Notes: generated by a model from the letters alone, not told the origin. DNA of 64,000 nucleotides from Pseudonocardia oceani (GCF_019263585.2 NZ_JADQDF010000001.1:2976001-3040000); one strand, 5' to 3'. Shown: positions 16,927 through 26,035, numbered from the stretch's first letter. Program-made: numbers and translations.

Positions 16927-19779
16927 ATGGACATGAGCACCGACACCAGCACCGTCGCCGACACCGACGCCCCGCCGTTCCGCTACGGCGCCGCGCTGGC
17001 CGCCGACATCGAGCGCCGCTGGCAGGACCGCTGGGAGCGCGAGGGCACGTTCCACACGCCCAGCCTCCCCGGCCCGGACGCGGGCGCGAAGGTCTACCTG
17101 ATGGACATGTTCCCGTACCCCTCGGGGTCGGGGCTGCACGTCGGGCACCCGCTGGGCTTCATCGGCACCGACGTCCTGGGTCGCTACCTGCGGATGAACG
17201 GCCGCACGGTCCTGCACACGATGGGCTTCGACTCGTTCGGCCTGCCCGCCGAGCAGTACGCCGTGCAGACGGGCACGCACCCGCGCACCACCACCGAGGC
17301 CAACATCCGGCGCTACAAGGAGCAGCTGCGGCAGCTGGGCCTGGCCCACGACGACCGGCGCACCGTCGCCACCACCGACGTCGAGTTCTACCGGTGGACG
17401 CAGTGGATCTTCCTGCAGATCTACAACTCCTGGTACGACCCCGAGCAGCAGCGAGCCCGTCCCATCGCCGAGCTGGAGGCCGAGTACGCCGCCGGCACCC
17501 GCGGCCCGTGGGACGAGCTGTCGCGCGTCGAGCAGCGCAAGGTCATCGACGGCCACCGCCTGGCCTACATCTCCGAGGCCCCCGTCAACTGGTGCCCGGG
17601 GCTGGGCACGGTGCTGGCCAACGAGGAGGTCACCGCCGACGGACGCAGCGAGCGCGGCAACTTCCCCGTGTTCCGGCGCAGCCTGAAGCAGTGGATGATG
17701 CGGATCACCGCGTACTCCGACCGCCTGGTCGCCGACCTGGACCGCCTCGACTGGCCCGATTCCGTCAAGGCGATGCAGCGCAACTGGATCGGCCGCTCCG
17801 AGGGCGCCCGCGTCAAGTTCGGCACCGCCACCGGCAGCGGTGCCCCCGCCGACATCGAGGTCTTCACGACCCGCCCCGACACGCTGTTCGGGGCCACCTA
17901 CGTCGTACTGGCGCCCGAGCACCCGCTGGTCGGGAGCCTGACCCCGCTGGAGTGGCCCGAGGGCACCGACGAGCGCTGGACGGGCGGGGCGGGCACGCCC
18001 GCGCTGGCCGTCGAGGACTACCGGTTCGAGGCGGGCCGCAAGTCCGACCTGGACCGCCAGGAGAACAAGGAGAAGACCGGCGTCTTCACCGGCGCGTACG
18101 CCGTGAACCCGGTCAACGGTGCGCTGCTGCCGGTGTTCGTCGCCGACTACGTCCTGATGGGCTACGGCACCGGCGCGATCATGGCCGTGCCCGGCCAGGA
18201 CCAGCGCGACTGGGACTTCGCGACGACGTTCGGCCTGCCGATCGTGCGCACCGTCGACCCGGGCGACTGGGAGGGCGAGGCGTTCACCGGCGACGGCCCG
18301 GCGATCAACTCGGCCAACGAGGAGATCAGCCTGGACGGGCTGGGCGTCACCGACGCCAAGCGCGCGATCACCGACTGGCTGGTCGCCCGCGGCGACGGCG
18401 AGGCGGTCACGCAGTACAAGCTGCGCGACTGGTTGTTCTCCCGCCAGCGCTACTGGGGCGAGCCCTTCCCGGTCGTCTGGGACGCCGAGGGCCTGCCCGT
18501 GGGCCTGCCCGACTCCGAGCTGCCCGTCGAGCTGCCCGAGATCGACGACTACTCCCCCAAGACCTACGACCCCGACGCGGCCGACACCGAGCCCGAGCCG
18601 CCGCTGTCGCGCAACGAGGACTGGGTCGTGACCGAGCTCACTCTGCCCTCCACGGACGGGGGAGCGCCGGTCCCGGCGTCCTACCGCCGCGAGACGAACA
18701 CGATGCCGCAGTGGGCCGGCTCGTGCTGGTACCACCTGCGCTACCTGGATCCCGACAACCACGAGCGCTTCGTCGACCCCGAGATCGAGCGCTACTGGCT
18801 GGGGGCCGACCCCGAGCGCCCCGGCGACCCGGGCGGCGTCGACCTGTACGTCGGCGGCGTCGAGCACGCCGTCCTGCACCTGCTGTACGCCCGATTCTGG
18901 CACAAGGTGCTGCACGACCTGGGGCACGTGAGCTCCGAGGAGCCGTTCCGCCGACTGTTCAACCAGGGCTACATCCAGGCGTTCGCCTACACCGACGCCC
19001 GCGGCACCTACGTGCCTGCGGAGGAGGTCGTCGACGACGGCGCCGGCGGTTTCACGTGGAACGACGCACCCGTCTCCCGGGAGTACGGGAAGATGGGCAA
19101 GTCGCTGAAGAACGTCGTCACGCCCGACGAGATGTGCGAGCGCTACGGCGCCGACACGTTCCGGCTCTACGAGATGTCGACCGGCCCCATGGACGTCTCC
19201 CGCCCGTGGTCGACGCGCGACGTGATCGGCTCGCAGCGGTTCCTGCAGCGGGTGTGGCGCAACCTGGTCGACGAGACGACGGGCGAGGTGCGGGTCACCG
19301 ACGCCGAGCCCGACGCGGCCACGCTGCGCGCGCTGCACAAGGCCATCGCCGGCGTGCACGCCGACTACCAGGCGCTGCACTACAACACGGCCGCGGCGAA
19401 GCTGATCGAGCTGAACAACCACCTGACCAAGGCGGGCACCGGCGTGCCGCGCCCGGTTGCCGAGGCGCTGGTGCTGATGATGGCCCCCCTGACGCCGCAC
19501 ATCGCCGAGGAGCTGTGGTCGCTGCTGGGCCACGAGGACTCGCTGGCCTACGCGGCGTTCCCGGTGGCCGACGAGCGCTACCTGGTGGCCGACACGGTCG
19601 AGTACCCGATCCAGGTCAACGGCAAGGTCCGCTCGCGGATCACGGTGGCCGCCGACGCCTCCCCCGCCGACGTCGAGGCGGCAGCGCTGGCCGACGAGAA
19701 GGTGGCGGGCGCGCTGGGCGGCAAGCCCCCGCGCAAGCTGATCGTGGTGCCGGGCCGCCTGGTGAACGTGGTCGTCTGA
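16927..19779 (+). CDS. leuS: Leucyl-tRNA synthetase
   Basis: A 950-residue class Ia synthetase that charges tRNA-Leu. The HIGH-type motif is in [16 protein letters not shown] (about 60-75), the editing (CP1) domain follows with [20 protein letters not shown], and the KMSKS-type motif appears as [10 protein letters not shown]. The C-terminal anticodon-binding and C-domains end [11 protein letters not shown]-type. The ATG at 16927 is used; an ATG two codons later is possible. Expression is probably controlled by the leucine-codon leader upstream. It converges with the HEPN gene with one base between stops. Confidence 0.97.
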   Translation: MDMSTDTSTVADTDAPPFRYGAALAADIERRWQDRWEREGTFHTPSLPGPDAGAKVYLMDMFPYPSGSGLHVGHPLGFIGTDVLGRYLRMNGRTVLHTMGFDSFGLPAEQYAVQTGTHPRTTTEANIRRYKEQLRQLGLAHDDRRTVATTDVEFYRWTQWIFLQIYNSWYDPEQQRARPIAELEAEYAAGTRGPWDELSRVEQRKVIDGHRLAYISEAPVNWCPGLGTVLANEEVTADGRSERGNFPVFRRSLKQWMMRITAYSDRLVADLDRLDWPDSVKAMQRNWIGRSEGARVKFGTATGSGAPADIEVFTTRPDTLFGATYVVLAPEHPLVGSLTPLEWPEGTDERWTGGAGTPALAVEDYRFEAGRKSDLDRQENKEKTGVFTGAYAVNPVNGALLPVFVADYVLMGYGTGAIMAVPGQDQRDWDFATTFGLPIVRTVDPGDWEGEAFTGDGPAINSANEEISLDGLGVTDAKRAITDWLVARGDGEAVTQYKLRDWLFSRQRYWGEPFPVVWDAEGLPVGLPDSELPVELPEIDDYSPKTYDPDAADTEPEPPLSRNEDWVVTELTLPSTDGGAPVPASYRRETNTMPQWAGSCWYHLRYLDPDNHERFVDPEIERYWLGADPERPGDPGGVDLYVGGVEHAVLHLLYARFWHKVLHDLGHVSSEEPFRRLFNQGYIQAFAYTDARGTYVPAEEVVDDGAGGFTWNDAPVSREYGKMGKSLKNVVTPDEMCERYGADTFRLYEMSTGPMDVSRPWSTRDVIGSQRFLQRVWRNLVDETTGEVRVTDAEPDAATLRALHKAIAGVHADYQALHYNTAAAKLIELNNHLTKAGTGVPRPVAEALVLMMAPLTPHIAEELWSLLGHEDSLAYAAFPVADERYLVADTVEYPIQVNGKVRSRITVAADASPADVEAAALADEKVAGALGGKPPRKLIVVPGRLVNVVV

Positions 19780-19780
19780 C

Positions 19781-20230
19781 CTACCGGCGCTTGCGCGGCG
19801 GCCTCGGCTTCGGGGCCGCCCGCTGGGCCTTCGGGGCGCTCCGGGCGATCGCGACGAAGTCGGAGTGCGTCAGCCACGCCTCGACGGTATCGACCACCAG
19901 CGAGGCGTCCTTGATCGCCGTCGGTCCCTCGCCGGTGGGCACGGACCCGTCGTCGTGGGCGAGCTCGGCCCGGTTGTGCAGGGACCGCAGCATGCGCCCG
20001 GCCTCGGGGTCGAGCCCGCGCTCGGCCACGACGTGCCGCAGGAACGCGGCAACGACCGCGGCCGGCTCGGGACCGGGTGCGCGGCCCAGCTCCAGCAGCG
20101 CCGCCTCGGCGGCGGCCAACGCGGCCCGGTAGGCCAGCGCGACGGCCTGCGCGGCGAACCCGGTGGTGCCCAGCAGGTGCGCGGCGAACAGCTCTTCGCG
20201 GGCCCGCGCAACCCCGACACCGCTGCTCAC
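19781..20230 (-). CDS. HEPN domain protein, putative toxin partner
   Basis: A 149-residue, mostly helical protein resembling HEPN-domain proteins. It carries R87-x4-H92 (NRAELAH), fitting the RX4-6H motif of HEPN ribonucleases. It ends in a very basic tail (PKPRPPRKRR). The GTG start overlaps the stop of the upstream nucleotidyltransferase gene by four bases. HEPN/MNT pairs are known toxin-antitoxin systems in which the MNT protein AMPylates or otherwise neutralises the HEPN RNase. The RNase activity here is inference from the motif and pairing. Confidence 0.65.
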   Translation of the reverse strand: MSSGVGVARAREELFAAHLLGTTGFAAQAVALAYRAALAAAEAALLELGRAPGPEPAAVVAAFLRHVVAERGLDPEAGRMLRSLHNRAELAHDDGSVPTGEGPTAIKDASLVVDTVEAWLTHSDFVAIARSAPKAQRAAPKPRPPRKRR

Positions 20231-20976
20231 GCGATCAGCCTCGCCTCGGCGGCGGCCCGCGCGAGCAGGGGCGTGTGCGGGTCGGCGAGCTGGGCGGCGC
20301 TCACGGGCAGTGCGGTGACGGTGAACCCGGTGCGCTCGGTGTGGCGCCACAGCACATCGTCCATGCGGTGGAGCTCCTCCCACGGCCAGCGCAGGTCCGA
20401 CAGCACGACGAGGAGCTGCAGGTCGAACTCCCCCGGTCCGTTCCCGCGCACCCACGACCCGAACAGCAGCACCTGCTCCAGGCGGTCGCCGTAGAGCATC
20501 CCCAGGTCGACGGCGACGGCCGCGGGCAGGTCCTCGTCGCGCGCGACGGGGTCGGGGATGGCGGCCGCGAGGCGCTCGGCGTCGGCGCGGCCGATCAGCT
20601 CGACGTCGGCCAGCCAGTGCACCGCCCGGCGCCGGGCCCGTGCGCCGCGGTAGCGGAACCACTGGTCGCGCAGCTCCGGGAACTCGAAGAGGGTGTCCTT
20701 GAACCGGCGGAACGCGCCGGGGCCGCTGATCGCGCGGTCGAGCAGGTCGGCGGCGCGGCGGTGGTGCACGGCGGCCACGAACTGGGCCATGTCCTGGTAG
20801 CTCTCGCGCGACTCGGTCCGCCGGATGCGCACGCCCGACGGCCGGGGCGCTCCGACGTCGGCCAGGTGCGAGGAGATCGCACCGGTGCCGGGGTCGATCC
20901 ACCACGACGTCCCGGGCGTGCGGTCCTCGAGCGCCGCGCACAGCTCGTCGAGATCAACCGACTCCGGATCGAGCAT
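20227..20976 (-). CDS. UPF0158-nucleotidyltransferase (MNT) fusion
   Basis: A 249-residue protein with two parts. Residues 1-135 match UPF0158 (WWIDPGTGAISS; AFRRFKDTLFEFPELRDQWF), and about 155-249 form a minimal nucleotidyltransferase domain with LLFGSWVRG. The active-site pattern is GS-x10-D185-x-Q187, so the second metal-binding Asp is replaced by Gln. It is translationally coupled to the HEPN gene and has a leaderless promoter (TACCGT, six bases, ATG). It is the likely antitoxin-side partner, although activity is uncertain given the substitution. Confidence 0.72.
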   Translation of the reverse strand: MLDPESVDLDELCAALEDRTPGTSWWIDPGTGAISSHLADVGAPRPSGVRIRRTESRESYQDMAQFVAAVHHRRAADLLDRAISGPGAFRRFKDTLFEFPELRDQWFRYRGARARRRAVHWLADVELIGRADAERLAAAIPDPVARDEDLPAAVAVDLGMLYGDRLEQVLLFGSWVRGNGPGEFDLQLLVVLSDLRWPWEELHRMDDVLWRHTERTGFTVTALPVSAAQLADPHTPLLARAAAEARLIA

Positions 20977-20982
20977 CTGTCC

Positions 20983-20988
20983 ACGGTA
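20983..20988 (-). promoter_or_regulatory. Leaderless -10 of the UPF0158-MNT/HEPN operon
   Basis: TACCGT on the minus strand, six bases before the ATG at 20976. Confidence 0.6.
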
Positions 20989-20999
20989 CCGCTGCGGGG

Positions 21000-21422
21000 T
21001 CAGTGCGAACCGTGCGAACGGCCGCCGAGCGCCGAAGCGAGCAGGATCGCCCCCCAGATGCCGATCGGGAACATCGGCCAGAAGAACAGGAAGCCGCCGG
21101 ACGCGACCGAGGTGATGCCCCAGATCGTGATGAGGACGACCGCGGTGCCCGCCCAGGAGCGCCACTCCTCACCCGGGCCCTCCCGCTTGGCAACGGCTGT
21201 CGACCCGGCCTTCACCAGCGGCACGGCGGCCGGCGCCGGGAGGTCGGCGGTGATCTCCGCGAGCTCGCCGTAGGTCCGGGAGGCGTAGGTGTCGCGCAGG
21301 CGCTCGTCGTAGTCGGACAGGTCGAGCCTGCCCTCGTCGACGGCGTGCCGGAGCCGCTGGGCCACGGCGGCGCGGTCGGCGTCGGAGGCCCTCATCCCGG
21401 CGCGTTCGATGTCCCCGCTCAC
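21000..21422 (-). CDS. DUF1707 and 2TM domain membrane protein
   Basis: A 140-residue protein. The N-terminal DUF1707 domain (MRASDADRAAVAQRL, then DEGRLDLSDYDERLRDTYASRTYGELAEITADLP) precedes two membrane helices (about 88-105 and 110-130). Function is unknown; DUF1707 proteins are common in actinomycetes and often regulatory-looking. The GTG at 21422 is chosen because TACTGT lies seven bases upstream and GGAGAG overlaps the same stretch. A GTG three codons earlier is less likely. Confidence 0.8.
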   Translation of the reverse strand: MSGDIERAGMRASDADRAAVAQRLRHAVDEGRLDLSDYDERLRDTYASRTYGELAEITADLPAPAAVPLVKAGSTAVAKREGPGEEWRSWAGTAVVLITIWGITSVASGGFLFFWPMFPIGIWGAILLASALGGRSHGSH

Positions 21423-21429
21423 GCTCTCC

Positions 21430-21435
21430 ACAGTA
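21430..21435 (-). promoter_or_regulatory. Leaderless -10 of the DUF1707 gene
   Basis: TACTGT on the minus strand, seven bases before the GTG at 21422. Confidence 0.5.
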
Positions 21436-21506
21436 GGCGCGCCGGGGTCGCCGGCGCACCGTGCGGACGCGGTCCGGTGACAGTTGTCAGGTGCCGGCGA
21501 GGGGTG

Positions 21507-22190
21507 TCAGGCGCCCGCCGGCCGCAGCACCATCTCGGTGAGGGCGGCGTCCGGCGGGGCCGTGACGGCGAGCAGCACCGCGCCTGCCACCGACTCGGGC
21601 CGCAGGTAGGAGCCCGGGTCGTACTCGCCGCCCTCGTGCGCGACGACGGCCCGCTGCATGTCGGTGTCGACGCGTCCGGGGTGCACCGAGGTGACCCGGA
21701 CGCCCGCGGCGGCCTCCTCGGCGCGCAGCGCGTCGGCGAAGGCGCGCAGCGCGAACTTGCTGGCGGCGTAGGAGCCCCAGCCCGGGCGGGCGGTGAGCCC
21801 CGCGCCGGAGTTGACGAGGACCACCCGGCCGCGCGCGGCCCGCAGGGCGGGCAGCAGCAGCCGGGTGAGCTCGGCGACGGCGACGACGTTGACCTCGAAC
21901 TGGCGGCGCCAGGTGGCGGCCGGGGTGTCGGCGACGGTGCCGAGCAGCCCGACACCCGCGGAGTGCACGAGCACGTCGAGCCGCTCGATGCCGGCGGTGG
22001 CCTCGGCCAGCGCAGCGGCGTCGGTCAGCTCGACGGGCCAGGCCCGCGAGCCGGGGAGCTCGGCGGCCAGCGCCGCCAGCGCGGCCTGGTCACGCCCGCC
22101 CAGGAGCAGGTCGTGACCGGGCGCGAGCGCGCGGGCGACGGCGGCCCCGATACCCCGGGACGCACCGGTGACGAGCGCGACGGGCTTCAT
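21507..22190 (-). CDS. Short-chain dehydrogenase/reductase
   Basis: A 227-residue Rossmann-fold oxidoreductase. It has the nucleotide-binding TGASRGIG (8-15), NAG-like HSAGVG, and the catalytic Ser and YAASK (about 140-144). The GGRD after beta-2 suggests NADP preference. It is shorter than most SDRs, with a compact substrate loop; the substrate is unknown. TAGGGT eight bases upstream of the ATG suggests its own promoter. Confidence 0.88.
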   Translation of the reverse strand: MKPVALVTGASRGIGAAVARALAPGHDLLLGGRDQAALAALAAELPGSRAWPVELTDAAALAEATAGIERLDVLVHSAGVGLLGTVADTPAATWRRQFEVNVVAVAELTRLLLPALRAARGRVVLVNSGAGLTARPGWGSYAASKFALRAFADALRAEEAAAGVRVTSVHPGRVDTDMQRAVVAHEGGEYDPGSYLRPESVAGAVLLAVTAPPDAALTEMVLRPAGA

Positions 22191-22198
22191 GGCGCCGC

Positions 22199-22204
22199 AC
22201 CCTA
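22199..22204 (-). promoter_or_regulatory. -10 of the SDR gene
   Basis: TAGGGT on the minus strand, eight bases before the ATG at 22190. Confidence 0.45.
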
Positions 22205-22215
22205 TCCCGTGTGGA

Positions 22216-22818
22216 TCAGATGCGGCGGGCCGAGTTGTACGAGCTGCGGTCGATCGAGGCGATCGCCACCGGCTTGCCGGACGTGCTGGCGTGCACCATC
22301 TGCCCGTCGCCGATGTAGATGCCGACGTGGCTCACCGGCGAGTAGAAGAACACCAGGTCACCGGGGCGGAGGTCGCCGCGGGAGACCGGGGTGCCGGTCT
22401 GCGACAGCGCGCGCGAGGTGCGCGGGACGTCGATGCCGGCCCGCTCGAAGGCCCAGTTGACGAGCCCGGAGCAGTCGAACGCCGACGGGCCGCTGGCGCC
22501 CCAGCGGTAGGGGGACCCGACCTTGGACAGCGCGAGCGACACGGCGGACGCGCGGGCCGAGGACGCCGCGGCGGGGGCCGCGGCCAGGGGGGCGGTGACG
22601 GCGACCTGCGCGACGCGGGTGTCCACGACGGGAGCGGCCGGTGCGGTGGCGACCGGGGCCGCGGCGACCGCGGGGGCGGCGGCCGGGGCGTCGGCGGTGG
22701 CGGGGATGACCGCCAGGACCGCGGCGGCGGCGGAAGCGGTGGCCACGACGGCAGCACGGGTCACGTACGAGCGGAGGTGGTGCGTCGCGGTGGGGGTGGA
22801 CGCGGGGTGGATCGGCAC
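22216..22818 (-). CDS. Secreted NlpC/P60 peptidoglycan hydrolase
   Basis: A 200-residue cell-wall endopeptidase that should cleave D-Glu-meso-Dap bonds in peptide stems. The N-terminal signal segment (VTRAAVVATASAAAAVLAV) is followed by an Ala/Pro-rich linker and a C-terminal NlpC/P60 domain with catalytic Cys in FDCSGLVNWAF, His in SPVSHVGIYIG and a second polar residue in MVHAST. The GTG at 22818 has GAGGA nine bases upstream. The frame remains open further upstream, but that sequence is arginine-rich and unlike a signal peptide. Confidence 0.88.
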   Translation of the reverse strand: MPIHPASTPTATHHLRSYVTRAAVVATASAAAAVLAVIPATADAPAAAPAVAAAPVATAPAAPVVDTRVAQVAVTAPLAAAPAAASSARASAVSLALSKVGSPYRWGASGPSAFDCSGLVNWAFERAGIDVPRTSRALSQTGTPVSRGDLRPGDLVFFYSPVSHVGIYIGDGQMVHASTSGKPVAIASIDRSSYNSARRI

Positions 22819-23297
22819 AGACGGTTCCTCAGGGTGCGCACCGTCGGACGGCGATCGCGGGCCGGGGAGCACGCGGCGGTCGTACGGGGAACGCCGTCGA
22901 GGTTCTGGCCTGGCGGGTGCCGTCGTGGTGACCGGCGCGCCGTTCCCCGCCCGTCCGGACGGTGACCCCGCGCCCTCCGCTCCGGATGAGCAGTGGTGTC
23001 GCGAGGCCGTCCGCGACATTACGAACGGATTACTGCGGAATGGATGACGCAACTCTCATTCCGCGCTCCTCTTTCTTGTGACCGTGCTCACCGGAAATGG
23101 TGCGCAGAGGGACGAATTACACGGAGGGGATCCAGTCGATCACGCGATCGGCACTGGCGAGCGGGTGACCTGCGACGTCGTTTCCGCTGAGATAGACCCG
23201 TGATACGACCAGACGGGTGAAAGCACTTCCGGAACGAAAGCGCCGGATCGTGGTGAAAAGGTTGCAGGAGCGAAGCAAATAAGGGCGCTGCGATGGT
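22819..23297. other. Intergenic region upstream of the NlpC/P60 gene
   Basis: A stretch of 479 bases without a convincing gene. The part from about 23015 to 23290 is clearly richer in A+T than the rest of the window. It should hold the promoter and 5' leader of the NlpC/P60 gene. I looked for a ydaO-type c-di-AMP riboswitch, common upstream of such hydrolases, and could not match its conserved core. Confidence 0.5.
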
Positions 23298-24605
23298 TCA
23301 GCGTTGCCACGGCGGGCGCGGCCCGGGGCCGCCGTACGGCGGGGGCGGCGGCCACGACTGCGGCCCGGCCATCGGGGGCGGGGGCGGCCCGGGCGGCGGC
23401 GGGGTCCAGTTCTGCGGGCCCCGGTGGGCCATCGCCACCGTCAGCGCCTCCGGGTGCCCGACGGCCGCGGCCCGCGCCCGCCGCAGCGTGCCCAGTGCCT
23501 GCTCGTGCCAGATCGGCGCCGACGACCCGACCGTGCCGCGGGCGATGCGGGCCCGCAGGAACGCGAGCTCGGTGACGGCCATCTGGTACTCCACGACCGC
23601 CTTGGCGGTGGCGCGGCCCGAGCGGCGACGCACCGCGGCCTGCCAGCCCCGGCGCCCGGCCAGGCTCGACAGCAGGGGCACCTCGCTCGGCGCGATCCAG
23701 CCGGCCTGCGCGAACAGCGGGAGCTGGTCGGCCACCGTGCGCTGCTCGCGGCGGCGCTGCCACACGACCACGCCGATCATCACGAGGAACAGCGGCAGCA
23801 TCACGAACGCGTAGACGCCCAGGAACACCCCGCCGCCCGCGATGGTGGCCGAGCCGTTCCACAGGGCGTGCAGGAACACCGCGACGACGTAGCCCACGGC
23901 GATCGCGACGACCCGCACCACGGGGCTGCGGTGGCGCGCCGCGATGCCCGCGCCGATGCCGGTCATCGCCGTGAACAGCGGGTGCGCGAACGGCGAGAGC
24001 ACCCCGCGCACCAGCAGCACGCCGAGCACCGCGCCGCTCTGGCCCGCGACGGAGTCCTCGGCGAAGGCCCGCCCGATGTAGAGGATGTTCTCGGTGAACG
24101 CGAAGCCGGCCGCCACCAGCCCGGCGTAGACGATGCCGTCGACGATCCCGTCGAACTCGCGGTAGCGGAAGACCAGCAGGCCGACGAGGAAGACACCCTT
24201 GAACGCCTCCTCGACGACGGGCGCCACGATCACGGCCCCGTAGACGTCGCCCTGGCCGGTGAGCTCGTCGATCAGCAGCGCGGCGCCGGAGTTGATGAGC
24301 AGCGCCGACAGGGTGGCGAAGCAGGCGCCCCACAGGAACGCGAACAGCAGCAGCCGCGGCGGCTCGGGCTCCCAGCGGTCGATCCACAGGAACGCGGCGA
24401 CGACCGGCCCGACCGGCAGCAGGGCGCACAGCGCGCCGACGACCACCCCGCCCGGGCCCACGCTGCCCGCCACGAGCCCGATGACCACCAGACCGCAGAT
24501 CGCCAGGGCCAGCAGCCCGAGGACCGGGCCGAGGACGAACCGGCGCTGCCGGTCCGACGTCGGCAGCGGCGGCGGCGCGCCCCACCCCTGTGTCACCTGC
24601 GCCAT
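23298..24605 (-). CDS. PrsW family intramembrane metalloprotease
   Basis: A 435-residue, about nine-helix membrane protease of the PrsW/CPBP type. Active-site motifs are EEAFKG (about 122-127), the DGIVYAGLVAAGFAFTENILY helix, FAHPLFTAMTGIG and HALWN. Bacillus PrsW cleaves an anti-sigma factor; the substrate here is unknown. Pro-rich cytoplasmic tails lie at both ends. TAGGCT eight bases before the ATG is a probable -10. Confidence 0.88.
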   Translation of the reverse strand: MAQVTQGWGAPPPLPTSDRQRRFVLGPVLGLLALAICGLVVIGLVAGSVGPGGVVVGALCALLPVGPVVAAFLWIDRWEPEPPRLLLFAFLWGACFATLSALLINSGAALLIDELTGQGDVYGAVIVAPVVEEAFKGVFLVGLLVFRYREFDGIVDGIVYAGLVAAGFAFTENILYIGRAFAEDSVAGQSGAVLGVLLVRGVLSPFAHPLFTAMTGIGAGIAARHRSPVVRVVAIAVGYVVAVFLHALWNGSATIAGGGVFLGVYAFVMLPLFLVMIGVVVWQRRREQRTVADQLPLFAQAGWIAPSEVPLLSSLAGRRGWQAAVRRRSGRATAKAVVEYQMAVTELAFLRARIARGTVGSSAPIWHEQALGTLRRARAAAVGHPEALTVAMAHRGPQNWTPPPPGPPPPPMAGPQSWPPPPPYGGPGPRPPWQR

Positions 24606-24613
24606 GGCACCGG

Positions 24614-24619
24614 AGCCTA
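24614..24619 (-). promoter_or_regulatory. -10 of the PrsW gene
   Basis: TAGGCT on the minus strand, eight bases before the ATG at 24605. Confidence 0.45.
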
Positions 24620-24633
24620 CGGGCCGGGGTCGG

Positions 24634-25107
24634 TCACCGCGCGCGACCGGGCTGGTCGTCGTCGGGGGTCCGGCAGCACCGCTCGAGCCACAGCGCGCCG
24701 CCCACCAACACCAGTGCGGACAGGATCCCGACCGTGCCCGCGACCGCGTCGCCGGCCGCCGCGGCGATCTCCGCGGAGCGCGGCAGGGCGTGCACCAGCA
24801 GCCCGGCCCAGGCCCCGGCCATGATGGCGCCGGCCATCGACGAGGCCCGGGCGACGAGCACCGCGCGCGCGGCCACCAGCGGGGGCACCGGGGTCGTGCC
24901 CGGGCGCCGCTCGATGCGCGCCCGCAGCGCGCGCCCGCCGAGGGCCTCGGCGACGCCGAGCGCTGCGAGCGTGGCTCCGGCCGCGGCGGGGATCGAGGGC
25001 AGCGAGCCGTAGGTGAGCCGGACCAGCAGGTTGGCGACGACTGCGGTCACGAGCGCGGCGATCAGCAGGTCGCGCGGGCGCGTGGCCGTGACGAGCGGGC
25101 CGCTCAC
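24634..25107 (-). CDS. DUF3180 family membrane protein
   Basis: A 157-residue protein with four predicted membrane helices and a basic cytoplasmic loop (RALRARIERRPG). Function is unknown. Its place directly after folK matches mycobacteria (Rv3605c-type). The GTG start is the last of three tandem GTG codons, each set in a 17-base repeat with its own AGGGG, so it is the end of a chain of coupled mini-frames running from the folK stop. Confidence 0.85.
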   Translation of the reverse strand: MSGPLVTATRPRDLLIAALVTAVVANLLVRLTYGSLPSIPAAAGATLAALGVAEALGGRALRARIERRPGTTPVPPLVAARAVLVARASSMAGAIMAGAWAGLLVHALPRSAEIAAAAGDAVAGTVGILSALVLVGGALWLERCCRTPDDDQPGRAR

Positions 25108-25154
25108 CGCTGCGTCCCCTTCACCGCTGCGTCCCCTTCACCGCTGCGTCCCCC
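25104..25154. repeat. Three 17-base tandem repeats carrying RBS-GTG modules
   Basis: The units TCACCGCTGCGTCCCCT lie at 25104-25120 and 25121-25137, and 25138-25154 (last base C). On the minus strand each reads AGGGGACGCAGCGGTGA, i.e. a ribosome-binding-like AGGGG, a spacer, and a GTG overlapping a TGA. The two upstream GTGs (25141, 25124) each open a six-codon frame (VKGTQR) ending on the next repeat's GTGA. Confidence 0.9.
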
Positions 25155-25652
25155 TCACAGCGCGGGCCCCGGCCGCATCCCGTCCTCCGCGTCCGCGCCC
25201 AGCGCGGTCAGCAGCACGGCGACCGGGCCGTGGCCGGGCAGGACGGCGTCGGGGTCGACGTCGAGCCACGGACGCAGCACCGTGGCCCGCTCGGGCGTGC
25301 CGGGGTGCGGGAGAAGCAGGTCGGGATGGTCGCTCTCGACCGGCCCGTCGTCGCCGGTGACCGTGACGACGTCGACGTCGAGCGTCCGCGGGCCCCAGCG
25401 GACCTCGCGCACCCGGCCCGACGCGTCCTCCAGGGCCTGGCCGCGGCGCAGCCACTCCCAGGCGTCGGCGCCGGGGTCGTCGACGACGATCACGGCGTTG
25501 AGGAAGTCGTCCTGGTCGACCCCGCCCCACGGCGCCGTCTCGTACACCGGGGAGACGCCGACGAGCACGTCGGCGAACCCGGCGACCGCGGCGCGCAGGT
25601 GTGCGACCCGGTCGCCGAGGTTGGAGCCCAGGGAGAGCACCGCGCGGCTCAT
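25155..25652 (-). CDS. folK: 2-amino-4-hydroxy-6-hydroxymethyldihydropteridine pyrophosphokinase
   Basis: A 165-residue HPPK that transfers pyrophosphate from ATP to the pterin in folate synthesis. It opens [14 protein letters not shown], has [21 protein letters not shown], and carries the catalytic [11 protein letters not shown] region (about 90-100) and [10 protein letters not shown]. The ATG overlaps the folB stop by four bases (ATGA). It is the last fol gene of the operon before the 17-base repeats. Confidence 0.95.
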   Translation of the reverse strand: MSRAVLSLGSNLGDRVAHLRAAVAGFADVLVGVSPVYETAPWGGVDQDDFLNAVIVVDDPGADAWEWLRRGQALEDASGRVREVRWGPRTLDVDVVTVTGDDGPVESDHPDLLLPHPGTPERATVLRPWLDVDPDAVLPGHGPVAVLLTALGADAEDGMRPGPAL

Positions 25653-26035
25653 GACCGCGACCGCCGCGCCACCACCGCCACGTCGGCGAACTCCACCGGG
25701 ATCGGTGCCTGCGGCTTGTGCAGCACCACCTCGACGGCGCCCACGCGCGGGTCGGTGAGCACATCGTCGGCGATGCGGGCGGCCACGGTCTCGATGAGGT
25801 CGCACGGCTCGCCGCCGACGATGTCGGCCGCGCGCTGCGCGAGCTCGCCGTAGTGCAGCGTGTCGGCGAGGTCGTCGGACGCGGCGGCGGGGGCGAGGTC
25901 CATCCACACCGTGACGTCGACGACGAAGTCCTGGCCGTCGCGGCGCTCGTGGTCGAACACGCCGTGGTGCCCGCGGACCCGCAGGCCGCGCAGCTCGATG
26001 CGGTCGCCGCCGAGCACGTCCTCCCCGGGCTTCAC
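25649..26035 (-). CDS. folB: Dihydroneopterin aldolase
   Basis: A 128-residue enzyme converting dihydroneopterin to hydroxymethyl-dihydropterin plus glycolaldehyde. It shows [17 protein letters not shown], the [13 protein letters not shown] loop, [12 protein letters not shown] with the catalytic Glu region, and a [13 protein letters not shown] substrate-binding Lys. The GTG start overlaps the folP stop by four bases. The length is normal. Confidence 0.94.
   Translation of the reverse strand: MKPGEDVLGGDRIELRGLRVRGHHGVFDHERRDGQDFVVDVTVWMDLAPAAASDDLADTLHYGELAQRAADIVGGEPCDLIETVAARIADDVLTDPRVGAVEVVLHKPQAPIPVEFADVAVVARRSRS

Noticed and set aside
16804-19533. A roughly 900-codon minus-strand frame opposite leuS
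   Set aside because: Composition is Val/Gly/Ala/Arg/Gln-rich with no domain; leuS on the plus strand is unambiguous, so this is a mirror frame.
20977-20986. A DnaA box (TGTCCAC) near the UPF0158-MNT start, suggesting an origin
   Set aside because: Only a single partial match is present, it coincides with a promoter, and there is no cluster of boxes or A+T-rich unwinding region. The origin is expected beyond the left edge.
22819-23050. A ydaO-type c-di-AMP riboswitch upstream of the NlpC/P60 gene
   Set aside because: Such riboswitches often precede cell-wall hydrolases, but the conserved core bases and paired helices could not be matched on the minus strand.
22819-23052. An N-terminal extension of the NlpC/P60 protein to 278 residues
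   Set aside because: The extra sequence is Arg/Pro-rich and would put the signal peptide internally; the GTG at 22818 has a good ribosome-binding site.
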